64,000 nucleotides of DNA from Cylindrotheca closterium. Lineage: Eukaryota > Bacillariophyta > Bacillariophyceae > Bacillariales > Bacillariaceae. Made by a program: the position numbers and the translations under genes. The notes below the pieces were generated by a model. It did not search any database. It was not told the origin of the DNA and saw only the letters and a list, made by a program, of their open reading frames with translations. The first letter of the stretch is position 1; every line of letters starts with the position of its first letter. Shown in pieces: positions 1-10,203 of the stretch. The DNA is taken from positions 640,816 through 704,815 of the forward strand of contig CAKOGP040001869.1 of the NCBI GenBank assembly GCA_933822405.4, given 5' to 3'.

Positions 1-1
1 T

Positions 2-451
2 GCCGGCAAACTTGTCGCTAGCAAGAAGAAGGGATGCATCGTCTTTACTAGTAGTGTCGCCGGATTCATTCCCACACCCTTTAGTGGCATGTACGGTGCC
101 ACCAAGGCTTTTGTCAGCTCCTTGGCTTGCTCTCTTCATATTGAGCTTCAAAGTTTGGGCATTGATGTTTGCGCTATTCATCCATCACCAGTATCGAGTA
201 ACTTTTATGCCAATTTGGATCACAAGGTTGACCTGATCGAGTCGGCGTCCAAACAAGCTGTGTCACCAGATGCTCTTCCGGACGATATCTTTCGCAGTAT
301 TGGAGTCTGTGCCCTTCGTGATTTGGGAGGTCTCGCCTTGGGAAGCCGTATGGGAACTTGGTTCCTGCCTTTTAACTTTTTCACTGAAGTCTTTGCCGCG
401 GCTGCTCCGTTCTTGCCAGATTGGAAGACACACAACAAGGCTCGCGAGTAG
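2..451 (+). CDS. Short-chain dehydrogenase/reductase, C-terminal part (5' truncated)
   Basis: The reading frame is open from the window edge to a TAG at 449-451, so only the last ~149 residues are visible. They carry the second half of an SDR Rossmann domain: a TSSVAG strand with the catalytic Ser, then the YGATK form of the YxxxK catalytic pair, followed by an AIHPSPVSSNF stretch equivalent to the PG(x)V(x)T cofactor region. The order fits the NAD(P)H-dependent ketoreductase/17-beta-HSD-like branch. The N-terminal cofactor-binding GxxxGxG motif would lie upstream of the window. The C-terminus has a hydrophobic WFLPFNFFTEVFAAAAPFL stretch that may touch a membrane. Substrate cannot be told. 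The family call is firm; sub-family is inference. Confidence 0.85.
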   Translation, partial: AGKLVASKKKGCIVFTSSVAGFIPTPFSGMYGATKAFVSSLACSLHIELQSLGIDVCAIHPSPVSSNFYANLDHKVDLIESASKQAVSPDALPDDIFRSIGVCALRDLGGLALGSRMGTWFLPFNFFTEVFAAAAPFLPDWKTHNKARE

Positions 452-621
452 AAAGCAAAGTCTATCATCAGATAGTCATTTAGAGATAGTATTCTAGCAG
501 TGCGAAAGAAAGGTCTTCCTATGATAATCCCTATGATGAAAGGTAGGACCTATAATGATAGCAAATATAATACATATTATGACCAAAATTAATCTTGCTT
601 CTTCAGTATAGTTTTAGAAAC

Positions 622-1284
622 TCAAACTAAATCTACTTTCGTATCTATTATCTTCTTCATTTCTTTTCTCCATTCATCTTCTTCTTCCCTCATTTCCTTG
701 TATTTATCTGCTACATTTTGTTTCCATTCCTCTTCATTTACATCCTTTCCAACCCAGGCTGGAAAGTCTTCTCCCAAATACCGAGTCAACACTGGCACTC
801 CCAGCAGTTCTCCATTTTCTTGTATGGCTAGCAATTCTTTGAGCTGTTTCTTGAGTGCTTTTTCACCATCCACCCATTTACTCGGTTGGGCCATCATGCG
901 TGCCGTGGCAGCATTCATGCCCGGATTATCATTGCCGTTATTGCCATTGTTATTATTATCCGCACTAGCAGCACCACTCCCACGACTTTGCCACCAATGC
1001 TCCATATTGTGTTCGGCATTCATGGCATTTTCCGCGACTCGATGACCAACATATTGTGCCTCTTGTTCCAACTTTTTCTCAACTTGTAAAGTCTCCGAAG
1101 GAAAGAGGTACCACGAAAGGCCAAGGATAATCACGGCTACCAGGAGAATGGCCAAAGCGGGATTCAGAAAGGAATAATTCGAGTTCCGGTTGCTCTTACT
1201 TCGGGAGGTTGCGGTGTTGAGCCTCTTGTTATTCGACGGTTTCCGTGAAGGAGTTGACGATGAAGCTGCTGTTCTTCTCAACAT
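622..1284 (-). CDS. Single-pass membrane protein of unknown function, 220 aa
   Basis: Intronless frame from an ATG at 1284 to a stop at 622. A basic, Ser/Arg/Asn-rich N-terminus (residues 1-40) precedes one strong membrane segment at about 43-65 (LNPALAILLVAVIILGL). The rest is soluble and charged: a predicted helical stretch, an Asn/Gly-rich linker around 110-122, and a C-terminal helical, Glu/Lys-rich region containing GVPVLTRYLGEDFPAWV. The topology suggests a short cytosolic tail and a larger domain on the other side of the membrane, or a mitochondrial inner-membrane protein with a basic leader. I do not recognise a named family. Confidence 0.65.
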   Translation of the reverse strand: MLRRTAASSSTPSRKPSNNKRLNTATSRSKSNRNSNYSFLNPALAILLVAVIILGLSWYLFPSETLQVEKKLEQEAQYVGHRVAENAMNAEHNMEHWWQSRGSGAASADNNNNGNNGNDNPGMNAATARMMAQPSKWVDGEKALKKQLKELLAIQENGELLGVPVLTRYLGEDFPAWVGKDVNEEEWKQNVADKYKEMREEEDEWRKEMKKIIDTKVDLV

Positions 1285-1507
1285 ACTATGGGAGTGCCTT
1301 TATGTATAGGTAGTGTGTACCGGTATGGTGGATACTGTTTATGAGGGTAAAGTCATGGCTCGTCGATGGTGAAAAGTGTTGCAAATCAGGTTTCTTACGA
1401 TTAGTTCGACTAACGTTTTGAATTTTGAACTGAGACATACATGTACAGTAGAGTATCACAACACGAACACACCATCGCCGCATGAAATTAGGACAGCATT
1501 GGCGAAG

Positions 1508-2092
1508 TTACCAAAGGAACTCTAGAAGGCGCTCCATAATGACACCAACGTTGCTCGAAAAGCGACACTGATGCTTGTATTCCACCGGGTCAAAACTTTC
1601 ATCGATGGCCGATTGGTCCAGAATACCTTGCATTGTTTGGAACTTGCCGGATCCATTCAAATGCAAACAGTTCAGCTTCCATGCCATAAGTTCCAATAGA
1701 GATGCCACCACCATTCTCTCATATTTGACCAGCGACTTGATAATACAAGTCCGAAATACAATCTCTTTCTCGCCACATGGCCAACCATGGGTACAATTGA
1801 CAAAGAGATAATCCGTTATCATGCCGTGCATATCATGCTTCCAACTCTCAAACCCAACCTTTGAAACACGATCAAACAGCTTCGGTCCATCCAAAATGAT
1901 CATGTTGCTACGGTTGAATTCAGCTTTCAAGCAGTTTTGATGCTGATTGCCCCGGTAATGATGATTCCATCCTTGGATGTTGAATGTATCACCAGTGTTA
2001 TCTTTGCACAGACTGCAGCGCACATATGCCGGTCCTACAGCGGGTACAGGGACCATGTATCTTTGTTTCCATACTACGTAGGGACGATTCAT
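1508..2092 (-). CDS. U1-type C2H2 zinc-finger protein, tandem copy 1
   Basis: First of three adjacent paralogues on the minus strand. The first ATG in the open frame is at 2092 (MNRPYVVW), giving 194 residues; upstream of it the frame is entered only through a TTG. A zinc finger of U1/matrin type lies near residues 20-55: CSLC, a 15-residue gap, then HYRGNQH (H-x5-H). This type usually binds RNA or double-stranded nucleic acid. The C-terminal half holds YERMVVASLLELMAWKLN, an SFDPVEYK segment and the terminal block RFSSNVGVIMERLLEFLW, all repeated in the sister genes. Function beyond nucleic-acid binding is unknown. No intron is needed. Confidence 0.7.
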   Translation of the reverse strand: MNRPYVVWKQRYMVPVPAVGPAYVRCSLCKDNTGDTFNIQGWNHHYRGNQHQNCLKAEFNRSNMIILDGPKLFDRVSKVGFESWKHDMHGMITDYLFVNCTHGWPCGEKEIVFRTCIIKSLVKYERMVVASLLELMAWKLNCLHLNGSGKFQTMQGILDQSAIDESFDPVEYKHQCRFSSNVGVIMERLLEFLW

Positions 2093-2337
2093 TGTCTCCA
2101 AATTCTCAATGTATGATGATTGGTAGACGCACTACCGGGGCAATCACAACCCACAGCCGTGCCAAGCAACACGGTCTGAGCCGTTGAATACCCTTATACA
2201 CACACACATGAAGCATCCCATGCCCTCCAGCCTTGTCATCTTAATGGCGACTAGTTTACCTCCATATCTCGACTTCAAAGAAGTGACGATGACATGGGAT
2301 GTAATTGGCATTAGTTCCCATCCTAATTAAACTACTA

Positions 2338-2913
2338 CTACCAAAGGAACTCTAAAAGGCGGTCCATAATGATACCCACGTTGCTCGAGAAACGATGTTG
2401 ACGCTTGTATTCTACTGGATCGAAACTCTCATCGATGGCCCATTGGTCCAAAATATCTTGCATTGTCATGAAATTACCAGATCCATTCAAATGCAAACAG
2501 TTGAGCTTCCATGCTACAAGTTCCAACAGAGATGCCACTTCCATCCTCTCATATTTGACAACTGAATCGACAATGGATGTCGGAAATGCAAATTGGTTCT
2601 GGCCATATGGCCAACGAGGCGTACCCTTGACAAAGAGATATTCCATTAGCTTGCTGTTGATATCATCCTTCCAACCTTCAAATCCAAGCTTCGAAACACG
2701 ATCAAGCAACTCTGGTCCGTCAAAAATGGTCAAATTACTGCTGTTGAAGACAGCTTGCAAGCGTTTGCGATGCCGATTGCCCTGAAAATGAGGATTTGAA
2801 GCATTGATGTTGAATGTACCAGTATTACACAGACTGCAGCGTACATGCCCCTGTCCTTCAGCGGGTACATGGACCAAGTATCTTTTCTTCCATAAGGTGT
2901 AGGAACGATCCAT
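2338..2913 (-). CDS. U1-type C2H2 zinc-finger protein, tandem copy 2
   Basis: 191 residues from the ATG at 2913 (MDRSYTLW), close in sequence to copy 1. The finger is CSLC, 12 residues, HFQGNRH. The C-terminal module reads YERMEVASLLELVAWKLN, a SGNFMTMQDILDQWAIDESFDP linker (given here in two parts: SGNFMTMQDILDQ and WAIDESFDP) and RFSSNVGIIMDRLLEFLW at the very end. Nucleotide similarity with copy 1 continues into the ~200 bases upstream of the start, so copies 1 and 2 arose by a recent duplication of a unit of roughly 0.85 kb. Both keep all zinc ligands and an intact frame, which argues that both are still under selection. Confidence 0.7.
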   Translation of the reverse strand: MDRSYTLWKKRYLVHVPAEGQGHVRCSLCNTGTFNINASNPHFQGNRHRKRLQAVFNSSNLTIFDGPELLDRVSKLGFEGWKDDINSKLMEYLFVKGTPRWPYGQNQFAFPTSIVDSVVKYERMEVASLLELVAWKLNCLHLNGSGNFMTMQDILDQWAIDESFDPVEYKRQHRFSSNVGIIMDRLLEFLW

Positions 2914-3273
2914 TGTCTCTTTCAATTCTCAAATTCTGAAGCAAGCTTGGAGAATGATTGGTAGACGTCACTACCGAAGTAATCGCAATTCCGAAGGCAG
3001 CGTGGAACGCAACACGAACCGATCCGTTGAATGCCCTTACATACAAGTGGAGTATCCCACCCTACCCTCCACCCTGTTGCCATCGTTACGATGAGCAACT
3101 TATTTCCATGTCCCAGCTTCAAAGGAGGGAGCTGCGATTTTTCGAGGTATATTTGGAATCACTCCCTAACTCCTACCGTTAGACAAGGCATTGTAGACAA
3201 AATTACCAGCTAAGTACACGTATAGGTATCCGTCACTACCTTACTGGGGCTGATGAATTAAAATGACGGAAAA

Positions 3274-3870
3274 CTACCAAAGAAAGGCTGATACACTAGT
3301 CAAAATGACCCCAACATTGCTCGGGAGACGGCGCTGTCTCTTATACTCTACAGGGTCAAAATCGTCGTCAAGCGCCCATTGATCGACAATCTCTTGCATA
3401 GAATCAAAGTGACCTGACCCGTCAAGAATCAAACAGTTGACTTTCCATGCCACAAGTTCCATCAATGATTCCGTTTCCATCCGTTCGTATCTTTCTAGTT
3501 GATTGAGGATGGACTTTGGAATTGCGCAAATCTGTGTGTCGCATGGCCTAGTACCAGTCTCCCAGTCCCATTGAGTGAGAATGTGTTGCAACAGTAGTTC
3601 CTGCACATGGTGCCTCCAGCGTGCAAGGCCGAGACTGGAGATCCGAAAGCGTACTTTGGACATATTGGCAATACTCAGATTACTGCTAGATAGTACAGCA
3701 GATACTTTGGCACGATGTGTTTGACCCTGGAAATGAGATCGTGCACAATTTGAATGAAATTTACCAGTATCGCAAAGGCAACACCGGTAGTGGCCCGACT
3801 TTCCCACCTTTTGAAGGTGCTTTTTACGTGTATTCCATGCATAGATACCTGCCATGGCATCCCGATCCAT
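3274..3870 (-). CDS. U1-type C2H2 zinc-finger protein, tandem copy 3 (older)
   Basis: Third and most divergent member. The first in-frame ATG is at 3870 (MDRDAMAGIYAW), giving 198 residues, matching the length of copies 1 and 2; the frame stays open ~96 bases further upstream without an ATG. The finger is CCLC, 12 residues, HFQGQTH. The rest follows the family plan: YERMETESLMELVAWKVN, a DDDFDPVEYKRQRR segment and a terminal SNVGVILTSVSAFLW. The three genes are in the same orientation with 245-360-base gaps, each with its own promoter-sized spacer. What they bind is not known. Confidence 0.7.
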   Translation of the reverse strand: MDRDAMAGIYAWNTRKKHLQKVGKSGHYRCCLCDTGKFHSNCARSHFQGQTHRAKVSAVLSSSNLSIANMSKVRFRISSLGLARWRHHVQELLLQHILTQWDWETGTRPCDTQICAIPKSILNQLERYERMETESLMELVAWKVNCLILDGSGHFDSMQEIVDQWALDDDFDPVEYKRQRRLPSNVGVILTSVSAFLW

Positions 3871-4749
3871 ATCTTGAGGTGCCACCTTTTGCCTGTGGCT
3901 GTGAAAGTGGGCCGAGAACTTAGTCTTATATTGACCGTATCGTGGACCAAACACGCTCCGTGGCAACTCTGAGGCCGCATATTATGCTGGCGTCAATCGA
4001 TCGCATCCTTCGCCGCCGTGCTCTGAGGCTATACTGAATACTGGTATGTGTTGATCATTCTTCCGAATATGAGTTGATGACAGGATGTCAATTTACAGAC
4101 TGCAGCTCGAGAAGAACCATCCATGCCAAATTCTGGTAACGTTATAATGGAATGCTCTCTCCACATCGTGTTTCTCGTGACTACCCCAACAACAAGGATT
4201 GTCCCCTTTCCAACTACAGATTCGAGTGTATCCTATTCTGAGATACAGTAATCATCGCGTTTGGAGGAGCCATTGTTTCGCAAGCAAGAACGGTACAGGC
4301 GGTGGCCATTTTGTCATTGGCTGCTTTGGCGGTTTGAAAAACCTTTACCGATGGTGTACTTTCACGTTTCGCGTTCTTGCTGACAACAGTGTTCTCGTAG
4401 TGAGAAAAAATGCGATTGAAATTGCATTCCGGCGAATGAATTTTCGTGCCTATTGACAAAAAGATCAATAAAGGGGCCTTCGCACACGGACAAAATGCTC
4501 TCCAGCGCTGTTAATTGGCCTGTGTTCTTCGATTTGGTTTCTGAGATGTATAGTGGTTCTTGAGACTTCCAGAACCGACTATATATAATGCAGTGAAGTT
4601 TGAACACTAATGTTCGTCGTCGCATCTCAATCAGAATAAATTGAATCTCGGGCGGTTCACAAACCACGATCGATTCACGGCTAGCAAAAAACAATCAATT
4701 CATACACAAACTCTTCACCTTTTATAGAACAATCACACGAGGTACCATC
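3871..4749. other. Intergenic region, divergent 5' flanks of zinc-finger copy 3 and the ammonium transporter
   Basis: No convincing coding sequence on either strand; the small open frames here have no family features. It must hold the promoters of the flanking divergent genes. AT-rich stretches near 4575-4590 (tatatataat) and 4725-4732 (tttatag) lie at plausible core-promoter positions for the transporter, but I see no specific operator. Confidence 0.4.
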
Positions 4750-6583
4750 ATGGACAATCTACTACTCGAATGCCGACAACAATATCCAGACAGTGAATTG
4801 GATGCATTGGAATGCATTGCCAATCACATCCAATCGGGGATGGATTCCTCGAAATCTCAAATAGAAACAATAGACTCAAGCCTAAAGGCCCTTTCTCTCA
4901 TATTCACATCCATACTGATGTTCACCATGCAAGCTGGCTTTGCTATGCTATGTGCCGGCTCTGTACGAACAAAAAATGTACCCAATACGCTACTGAAAAA
5001 CTTTTTGGATGCGTAAGTGCTAGTTGATGATGATGATAATTACTGCCCGCTTTTCTTGTTTCTGATACGTGTGTTCGTATTGACTATTACAATCGTTTAT
5101 ATATGTACAGTTGCGGGGCCGGAGTTGCATACTATGTTATTGGTTATGCCTTGGCCTTTGGTGATTCCCCTTCTGGAATCATTCAACAAGACGAAATCAA
5201 TGGGGAACATACTCTCACATTTGCAGGAAGTGAACATTTCTTTCTCATTGATTTTGACAATTACGGCTTTTGGTTTTATCAATTTGCCTTTGCGGCTTGT
5301 TGTGCAACGATCGTGGCTGGAACTCTGGCGGAACGATCTCAAATGGTGGCTTACTTTGCCAACGCAATCATGTTGACAGGCTTTGTCTTTCCCGTGGTAT
5401 GTCATGCAGTATGGTCCATTCACGGCTTTTTGAATCCTTTTCGAAAGAACCCATTGTTCGGAAGCGGCATGGTGGACATTGCAGGTACGTGCATATGCAG
5501 TCATACCATATGCCTATTGTAGGATTGGATTGTTTCAATTGACACATTTCTCACCTAAACTTTCCTACTCTCCTATCAGGAGCCGGAGTCGTTCATGTGA
5601 CTGGTGGAATGACTGCTCTAATTGCTACAGTCATTCTGGGACCCCGAAAAGGTCGATTTCATGATGAGGATGGTAATTTCCTTAGGGCATCCAGACGAAT
5701 GAAGGCTCATTCACCAAGTCTTCAAGTACTAGGAACCTTTCTGCTCTGGATTGGATGGTATGGATTCAATGTTGGAAGCGTTTACTTTCTCCCGACAGCG
5801 AAAGATATCTCCTCCGTTGCATCTCTGGCACTGGTGACAACCACACTTGGAGCCACGGGAGGAGCCATTACATCGCTAGGTGTCTCCGTTTGGTGGAACC
5901 AACGACAAACGGGAGAACCTGATTATGATATTGTCAATGCCTTGAATGGATGTCTGTCTGGATTGGTAGCAATCACCGCTGGAGCATCCATTGTGGAACC
6001 ATGGGCAGCACTACTGATTGGCTCTTTTGCTGGAATCTTTTACTTGATAGGCTCGTCTTTGCTCACCAAGTTGCATATTGATGATGCTGTGGATGCTATA
6101 CCAGTGCACCTGGTAAACGGTATTTGGGGAGTCATTGCCGTAGGCCTCTTTGCTTCTCCCAAGAGAGTCATGGCGGTACTTCAACGAGATGACCATGTTG
6201 GGTGGTTCTACTCTTGGGGAAGGAGCTCATCTGATGCTTCCTTGTTGGCAACGAACGTTCTTGGAGTCTTGTGCATAATACTCTTTGTGGTCGTCGTAAT
6301 GACCCCATTCTTCATCATTCTACATTATGTTGGACTGTTCCGATCAGACGAACTGGAAGACATCATTGGCCTTCCTTTTACCAGTGAGTATGATGAGCAG
6401 CGCAAGCATGTCAAGCTACCCAATGGCAAAACCAGTGGAGAACCTCTTCGTCGTGCTTCCGAAAAACGAAGGTCGGGCTCTGAATTCTCTGTCTCAGCAT
6501 TTGTAGAAACAGACGATTTGTCCAATCACGACGTCACCACTGTATCAACAAGAACATGGGAGAATTCATGTCGAACAGTGTAA
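4750..6583 (+). CDS. AMT: Ammonium transporter, Amt/MEP/Rh superfamily (3 exons)
   Basis: Exons 4750-5012, 5111-5484 and 5580-6583 join in frame to 546 residues. The first join restores [19 protein letters not shown] and the second restores [14 protein letters not shown], which is the ammonium-transporter signature with the first pore His. The later segment [17 protein letters not shown] carries the second pore His. Intervening hydrophobic segments agree with the 11-helix Amt fold, and a ~110-residue charged, Ser-rich cytosolic tail ([11 protein letters not shown] onward) resembles regulated Amt tails. It would take up NH4+ across the plasma membrane or an inner membrane. Both introns (98 and 95 nt) are GT..AG. 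Family call is very secure. Confidence 0.95.
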
Positions 6584-6610
6584 CATATACATAAAAGGAG
6601 ACTTTATACT

Positions 6611-8833
6611 TTATTCTGTTTCCGTCATCATCTTTTGTCGACCTTTGACTTCGTATTTGCCATACTTCTTCCATCGCTCTCCGGTCTTGACGATTCTCTC
6701 CTTTGGCTCTGGTACTCGATGCCAAATGTTAAAATCGCTAACTTGTGTAGGCTCTCCAGATGAAGTCGTTCCGTCGGCTTGACCACCCAGGCCAACACTT
6801 CCGCATTGATAGATTGTTCCGTCAAGAGCGACGATCATGGAATGTACGTATCCACACTCCACGTCAACAGCCTTGACAACTTTGTCTCCTGATTTCATTT
6901 GAACTTGTCTTGGCATTGTTATGCGGTGGCTCTTAAGTCCAAGGCCAATTCGCCCTTGGTCAGTCTTTCCCCATGCATATACAGTTCCATTCGTGCTCAC
7001 AGCCATACTCATATCGACACCAGCACTCATTTGTACGACCTTGATGTTTTGTTCATCGAAATACTTTATTCTCATTGGATACATTTGAGAATCGTTGTTT
7101 CCCAGTCCAAGACATCCAGTGATGCCAGCACCACACGAATACATCCCACCATGATCATCCAATAGTAGCGAATGTCTGTGCCCAGCGCTTGCACCAACAA
7201 TCTTAATTCCTTCCAGTGAATCTACTGTCATAGGAATACATTGATCAGACGTATCCACAAGTCTACAATGGAGCAATTGGCAGCAAATTGGTCAGAGTCA
7301 ATTCGAGCATCATTCATCATACACACAGCGTAGCTTACTTCAAGTTCGCGATCATTTCCAAGTGTTCCATAAGACTTTCAAAGCTTCGAGGATCATGTAC
7401 CCGACCTCCATTGGGTATATCGTTGTTTGCTGCAGCGGCAGCAGCAGCCGGAGCTTGATCATTGCCCCGGGCTTGGCCTTCCAAGTCCTCTTCCTCTACA
7501 CCAAGCGCCGCCAACGCTCCATTAGGTTCGTGATCAAACGGTGTGTAGGAACGTCCCAATACACCAAAATGTCCGAGACCCCATGTGAAGACGTCTCCAT
7601 CCTCGGTCACTGCGATTGTATGCCTAGCTCCGCAGCTCACCTGGGAAACAACCTCATCATCAAGGCCTCCTTTCGTCACTTGAACAGGAGCTGGCTGTGG
7701 TGATTTATCGCCATGACCCAATTGTCCACAGAATCCGTCTCCCCAAGTATATACATCACCATCCGCAGTAGTAGCTGCACTATGGAGCTCTCCAGCGGAA
7801 ACACTGGTACACCGAATACCCGCCAATGCTTCAATGTACCTTGGGCGTAACGCATCTGGAAGCTGTTTTCCGGCAGAGAATCCATGGCCAAGTGCTCCAT
7901 ATTGGCCGGTACCAAAGGACATGACTCTACCAGTAGATGTCAAGAGGAGAGAGTGGGCCACACGAACTAGACCTCCTCCAGCACTGACTTGAACGATTCG
8001 AATTCCGTATCCAATGCCTCCTAGAAGCATCCGTGGGTTTGGCTCATCTTCTCGCTTCCCGTGCCCCAATTGACCTCTATTGTGTAGATTATTAGAAAAA
8101 AGAGGGCTCTTTCTTCTTAAGGAACCAAAAGCACTCACCTTTTCCCAACACCCCATGAAGCGCAACCAGAGCCGCCTGCCCCTGACGTTGATCCTCCACC
8201 AACACGACACAAACTATGTTCGGGCGAGACAGAGATAAATCGCCCATTCACAAAAGGAGGCAATCGAGCTGGATCTCGCCCACCAAAGTTCTGTGTCGCA
8301 TAACCATTGACAGCTTCTTCTAAGAATCGAGCATACGACACGAATTCACTGGTGAAATTCTTGCCAGCCTTGCCCTTGGCTCGGATTCGTTGTGTGTCAC
8401 CACCGCCATAGGACTGTTCCAAAATTGACCGCGCTTCATTTTGATTCAAACACATGGCAATGGATTTGTAGAATCCGATGGACTTGGTGCTTGGACTATT
8501 CAATCGATCCATGATGAAATGAACACGGGCGTCCACCAAAAGTTGACTAAATCGACGTCCTGTTAGAGCAAGAGCCCCAATGCAGCGAGACGGAAGGAAA
8601 CATATTATGTGGCTGAGAGTATCATCCGAAAGCCCAAAAATGTAGCATTCTCCTTTTGGTTCATCATTGGAAGACCCTTGTTTTTCCTGTCCTTTCGTTG
8701 TTTTTTGGTGGTCGTTGCCACTCTGTGCAGCCTTTTCTTTATCCTTCTTCTCCTTGGCAAGGCGACGAGCCTCGCGTTTCTCTTCAAGAGCCTGTTTTCG
8801 TGCTAGTTTCTCAGCTGCTGTTCTAGCTGGCAT
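6611..8833 (-). CDS. F-box-like plus RCC1-repeat protein (3 exons)
   Basis: Minus-strand exons 8833-8139, 8076-7339 and 7262-6611 join to 694 residues; introns are 62 and 76 nt. Residues 1-60 are Lys/Arg/Glu-rich. An F-box-like helix set follows ([31 protein letters not shown] split as [16 protein letters not shown] and [15 protein letters not shown]). From about residue 200 to 640 there are repeated RCC1 blades: [69 protein letters not shown] and [18 protein letters not shown]1 blades form a seven-bladed propeller that either promotes Ran exchange or acts as a binding platform; the F-box suggests an SCF ubiquitin-ligase substrate receptor. Which applies is inference. The 3' end lies only 27 bases from the converging transporter stop. 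Confidence 0.85.
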
Positions 8834-9030
8834 TTTGTCAAGTTAAATTGTAGAGTTGCTTTGCTTTTGGGTGATTTTCTTGGTCGTCGTGAATTCTTGA
8901 CGGATGACGAATCGTTCTCAGTCGCGCGTGTTCAGTCACGGGTTACAAATATAGGATACAGGAAGGTCTGTCTATTCTTGCTAGACTACCGGTACCTGTA
9001 TATGCATGATACAATTTAATAAGTTTTAAA

Positions 9031-10116
9031 CTAATGAACAAATTCGATATCAGGTCGAACTTTCTTCAGCGTGGTAATATTCTTTTGTGTGAGGTGGCTT
9101 CGGAACCATCTCAATGTAGGTGTTGCTCGAACAAACATCATCATGCTTTCCTGTGTAAGGAGTGAGAATTGGCCGTCTTCACGAAAGACTTGTGTGCCCT
9201 TCAGACTGACTTTTTTTAAGCTGTTGTTGCTTTCCGCGAGAAACCTCCACAGTCGGTCTACGTCCAAATCCCAACAGAAAATCATCCTAGAACCATCCAA
9301 ATAGAGCTCTGTAATGTTTTGAAAAGCTCTCATGTAGCTTGTGGCCTGATCACTGATTGGCCAAATGATCGACTTCTCCCATCTGATGACTCTCAGAGAC
9401 TTGTTTCCTTCGGCAATCAACGATATCCCTAGAACCGTCAAAGGAAGGGAATTCAGGGTAATCTGCTGCAAGTTTGGAAACAAGAGTGAAAGTATCAAAC
9501 CCTGCGCCAGCCCCTTTTCCAGATTTTCTGCATATTCCAGCATTCTACTTGATTCCATAATAGAGCAATCAAGACTCTGCACTTGCTTCATTGGTGACAT
9601 GTTTTGGATAAAGACTTCATTGATGGGTTCAATCTTGGCGGACAAATGTGGGAGGTGTTTCAGCCGGAGATGCGTCAGATTCCCTTGGAATTTGTCCGCC
9701 CACTTGTTTTCATTGACCTTTTCGATGAACTCAATAGTATCGGATGCTCCCTGTCCCAAAACAATGGTTCCGGATCTAGTCTGATCCAGCGAATTATGAC
9801 ATCGTTCATGGTGGCACCCTTTGGACGTCAGAGCAAAGGTGTTCAGTTCTTCCGGGGATAGAAATTGCAGAGCGTTCACAAGGCAATCATGCTCTCGCAG
9901 TATTGTCAAGCAAGAAATATCCTCTTTCACCCAATCGTTCGCGGCTCTGTCTGTGTCTGCTGCCATCCTTGAGTCTCGGCACTGTTGACAACGACTCTTT
10001 ACAGTTAGTTTTGAGCAGAAACATTTCATGTCACCCAAATTCGAATTCTCACCGCAAATCATCGGGCGACGACAAGACGTCATTGGCAGTCTGTCCTCCA
10101 GCAGGTGGATCGTCAT
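9031..10116 (-). CDS. F-box/leucine-rich-repeat-like protein
   Basis: First ATG of the open frame is at 10116 (361 residues); a later ATG at 9966 (MAADTD) would give 311 residues and skip a Cys-rich leader. Near residues 70-110 an F-box-like stretch, CLVNALQFLSPEELNTFAL then TSKGCHHERC, precedes irregular leucine-rich segments (LTHLRLKHLPHL, LFPNLQQITLNSLPL, NKSLRVIRWEKS, FQNITELYLDG, NNSLKKVSLKG) of the kind seen in FBXL-type proteins. It is probably an SCF adaptor but the repeats are degenerate and no substrate is suggested. Its start is 88 bases from the divergent hemerythrin-like gene, so they share a very short promoter region. Confidence 0.55.
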   Translation of the reverse strand: MTIHLLEDRLPMTSCRRPMICGENSNLGDMKCFCSKLTVKSRCQQCRDSRMAADTDRAANDWVKEDISCLTILREHDCLVNALQFLSPEELNTFALTSKGCHHERCHNSLDQTRSGTIVLGQGASDTIEFIEKVNENKWADKFQGNLTHLRLKHLPHLSAKIEPINEVFIQNMSPMKQVQSLDCSIMESSRMLEYAENLEKGLAQGLILSLLFPNLQQITLNSLPLTVLGISLIAEGNKSLRVIRWEKSIIWPISDQATSYMRAFQNITELYLDGSRMIFCWDLDVDRLWRFLAESNNSLKKVSLKGTQVFREDGQFSLLTQESMMMFVRATPTLRWFRSHLTQKNITTLKKVRPDIEFVH

Positions 10117-10203
10117 ACCCACTCATCGATCAAAACACATCATTTCTTTGGATCTTCTCTGAAATTGAGGAACGATGGCATTCCTCCAATTTTACTGCAC
10201 ATC

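Larger units (their letters stand above)
1508..3170 (-). repeat. Tandem segmental duplication carrying zinc-finger copies 1 and 2
   Basis: The segments ~1508-2330 and ~2338-3170 align over both the coding region and the 5' flank. Shared flank features include the block gattggtagacg just upstream of both starts and a conserved stretch around a cgttgaat.cccttaca motif about 80 bases further. The third gene (3274-3870) does not share this flank clearly. This points to a local head-to-tail duplication. Confidence 0.6.

Noticed and set aside
4199..4694. Several 80-110-residue frames upstream of the ammonium transporter
   Set aside because: They lie in AT-rich promoter sequence, on both strands, without domain or codon-like structure.
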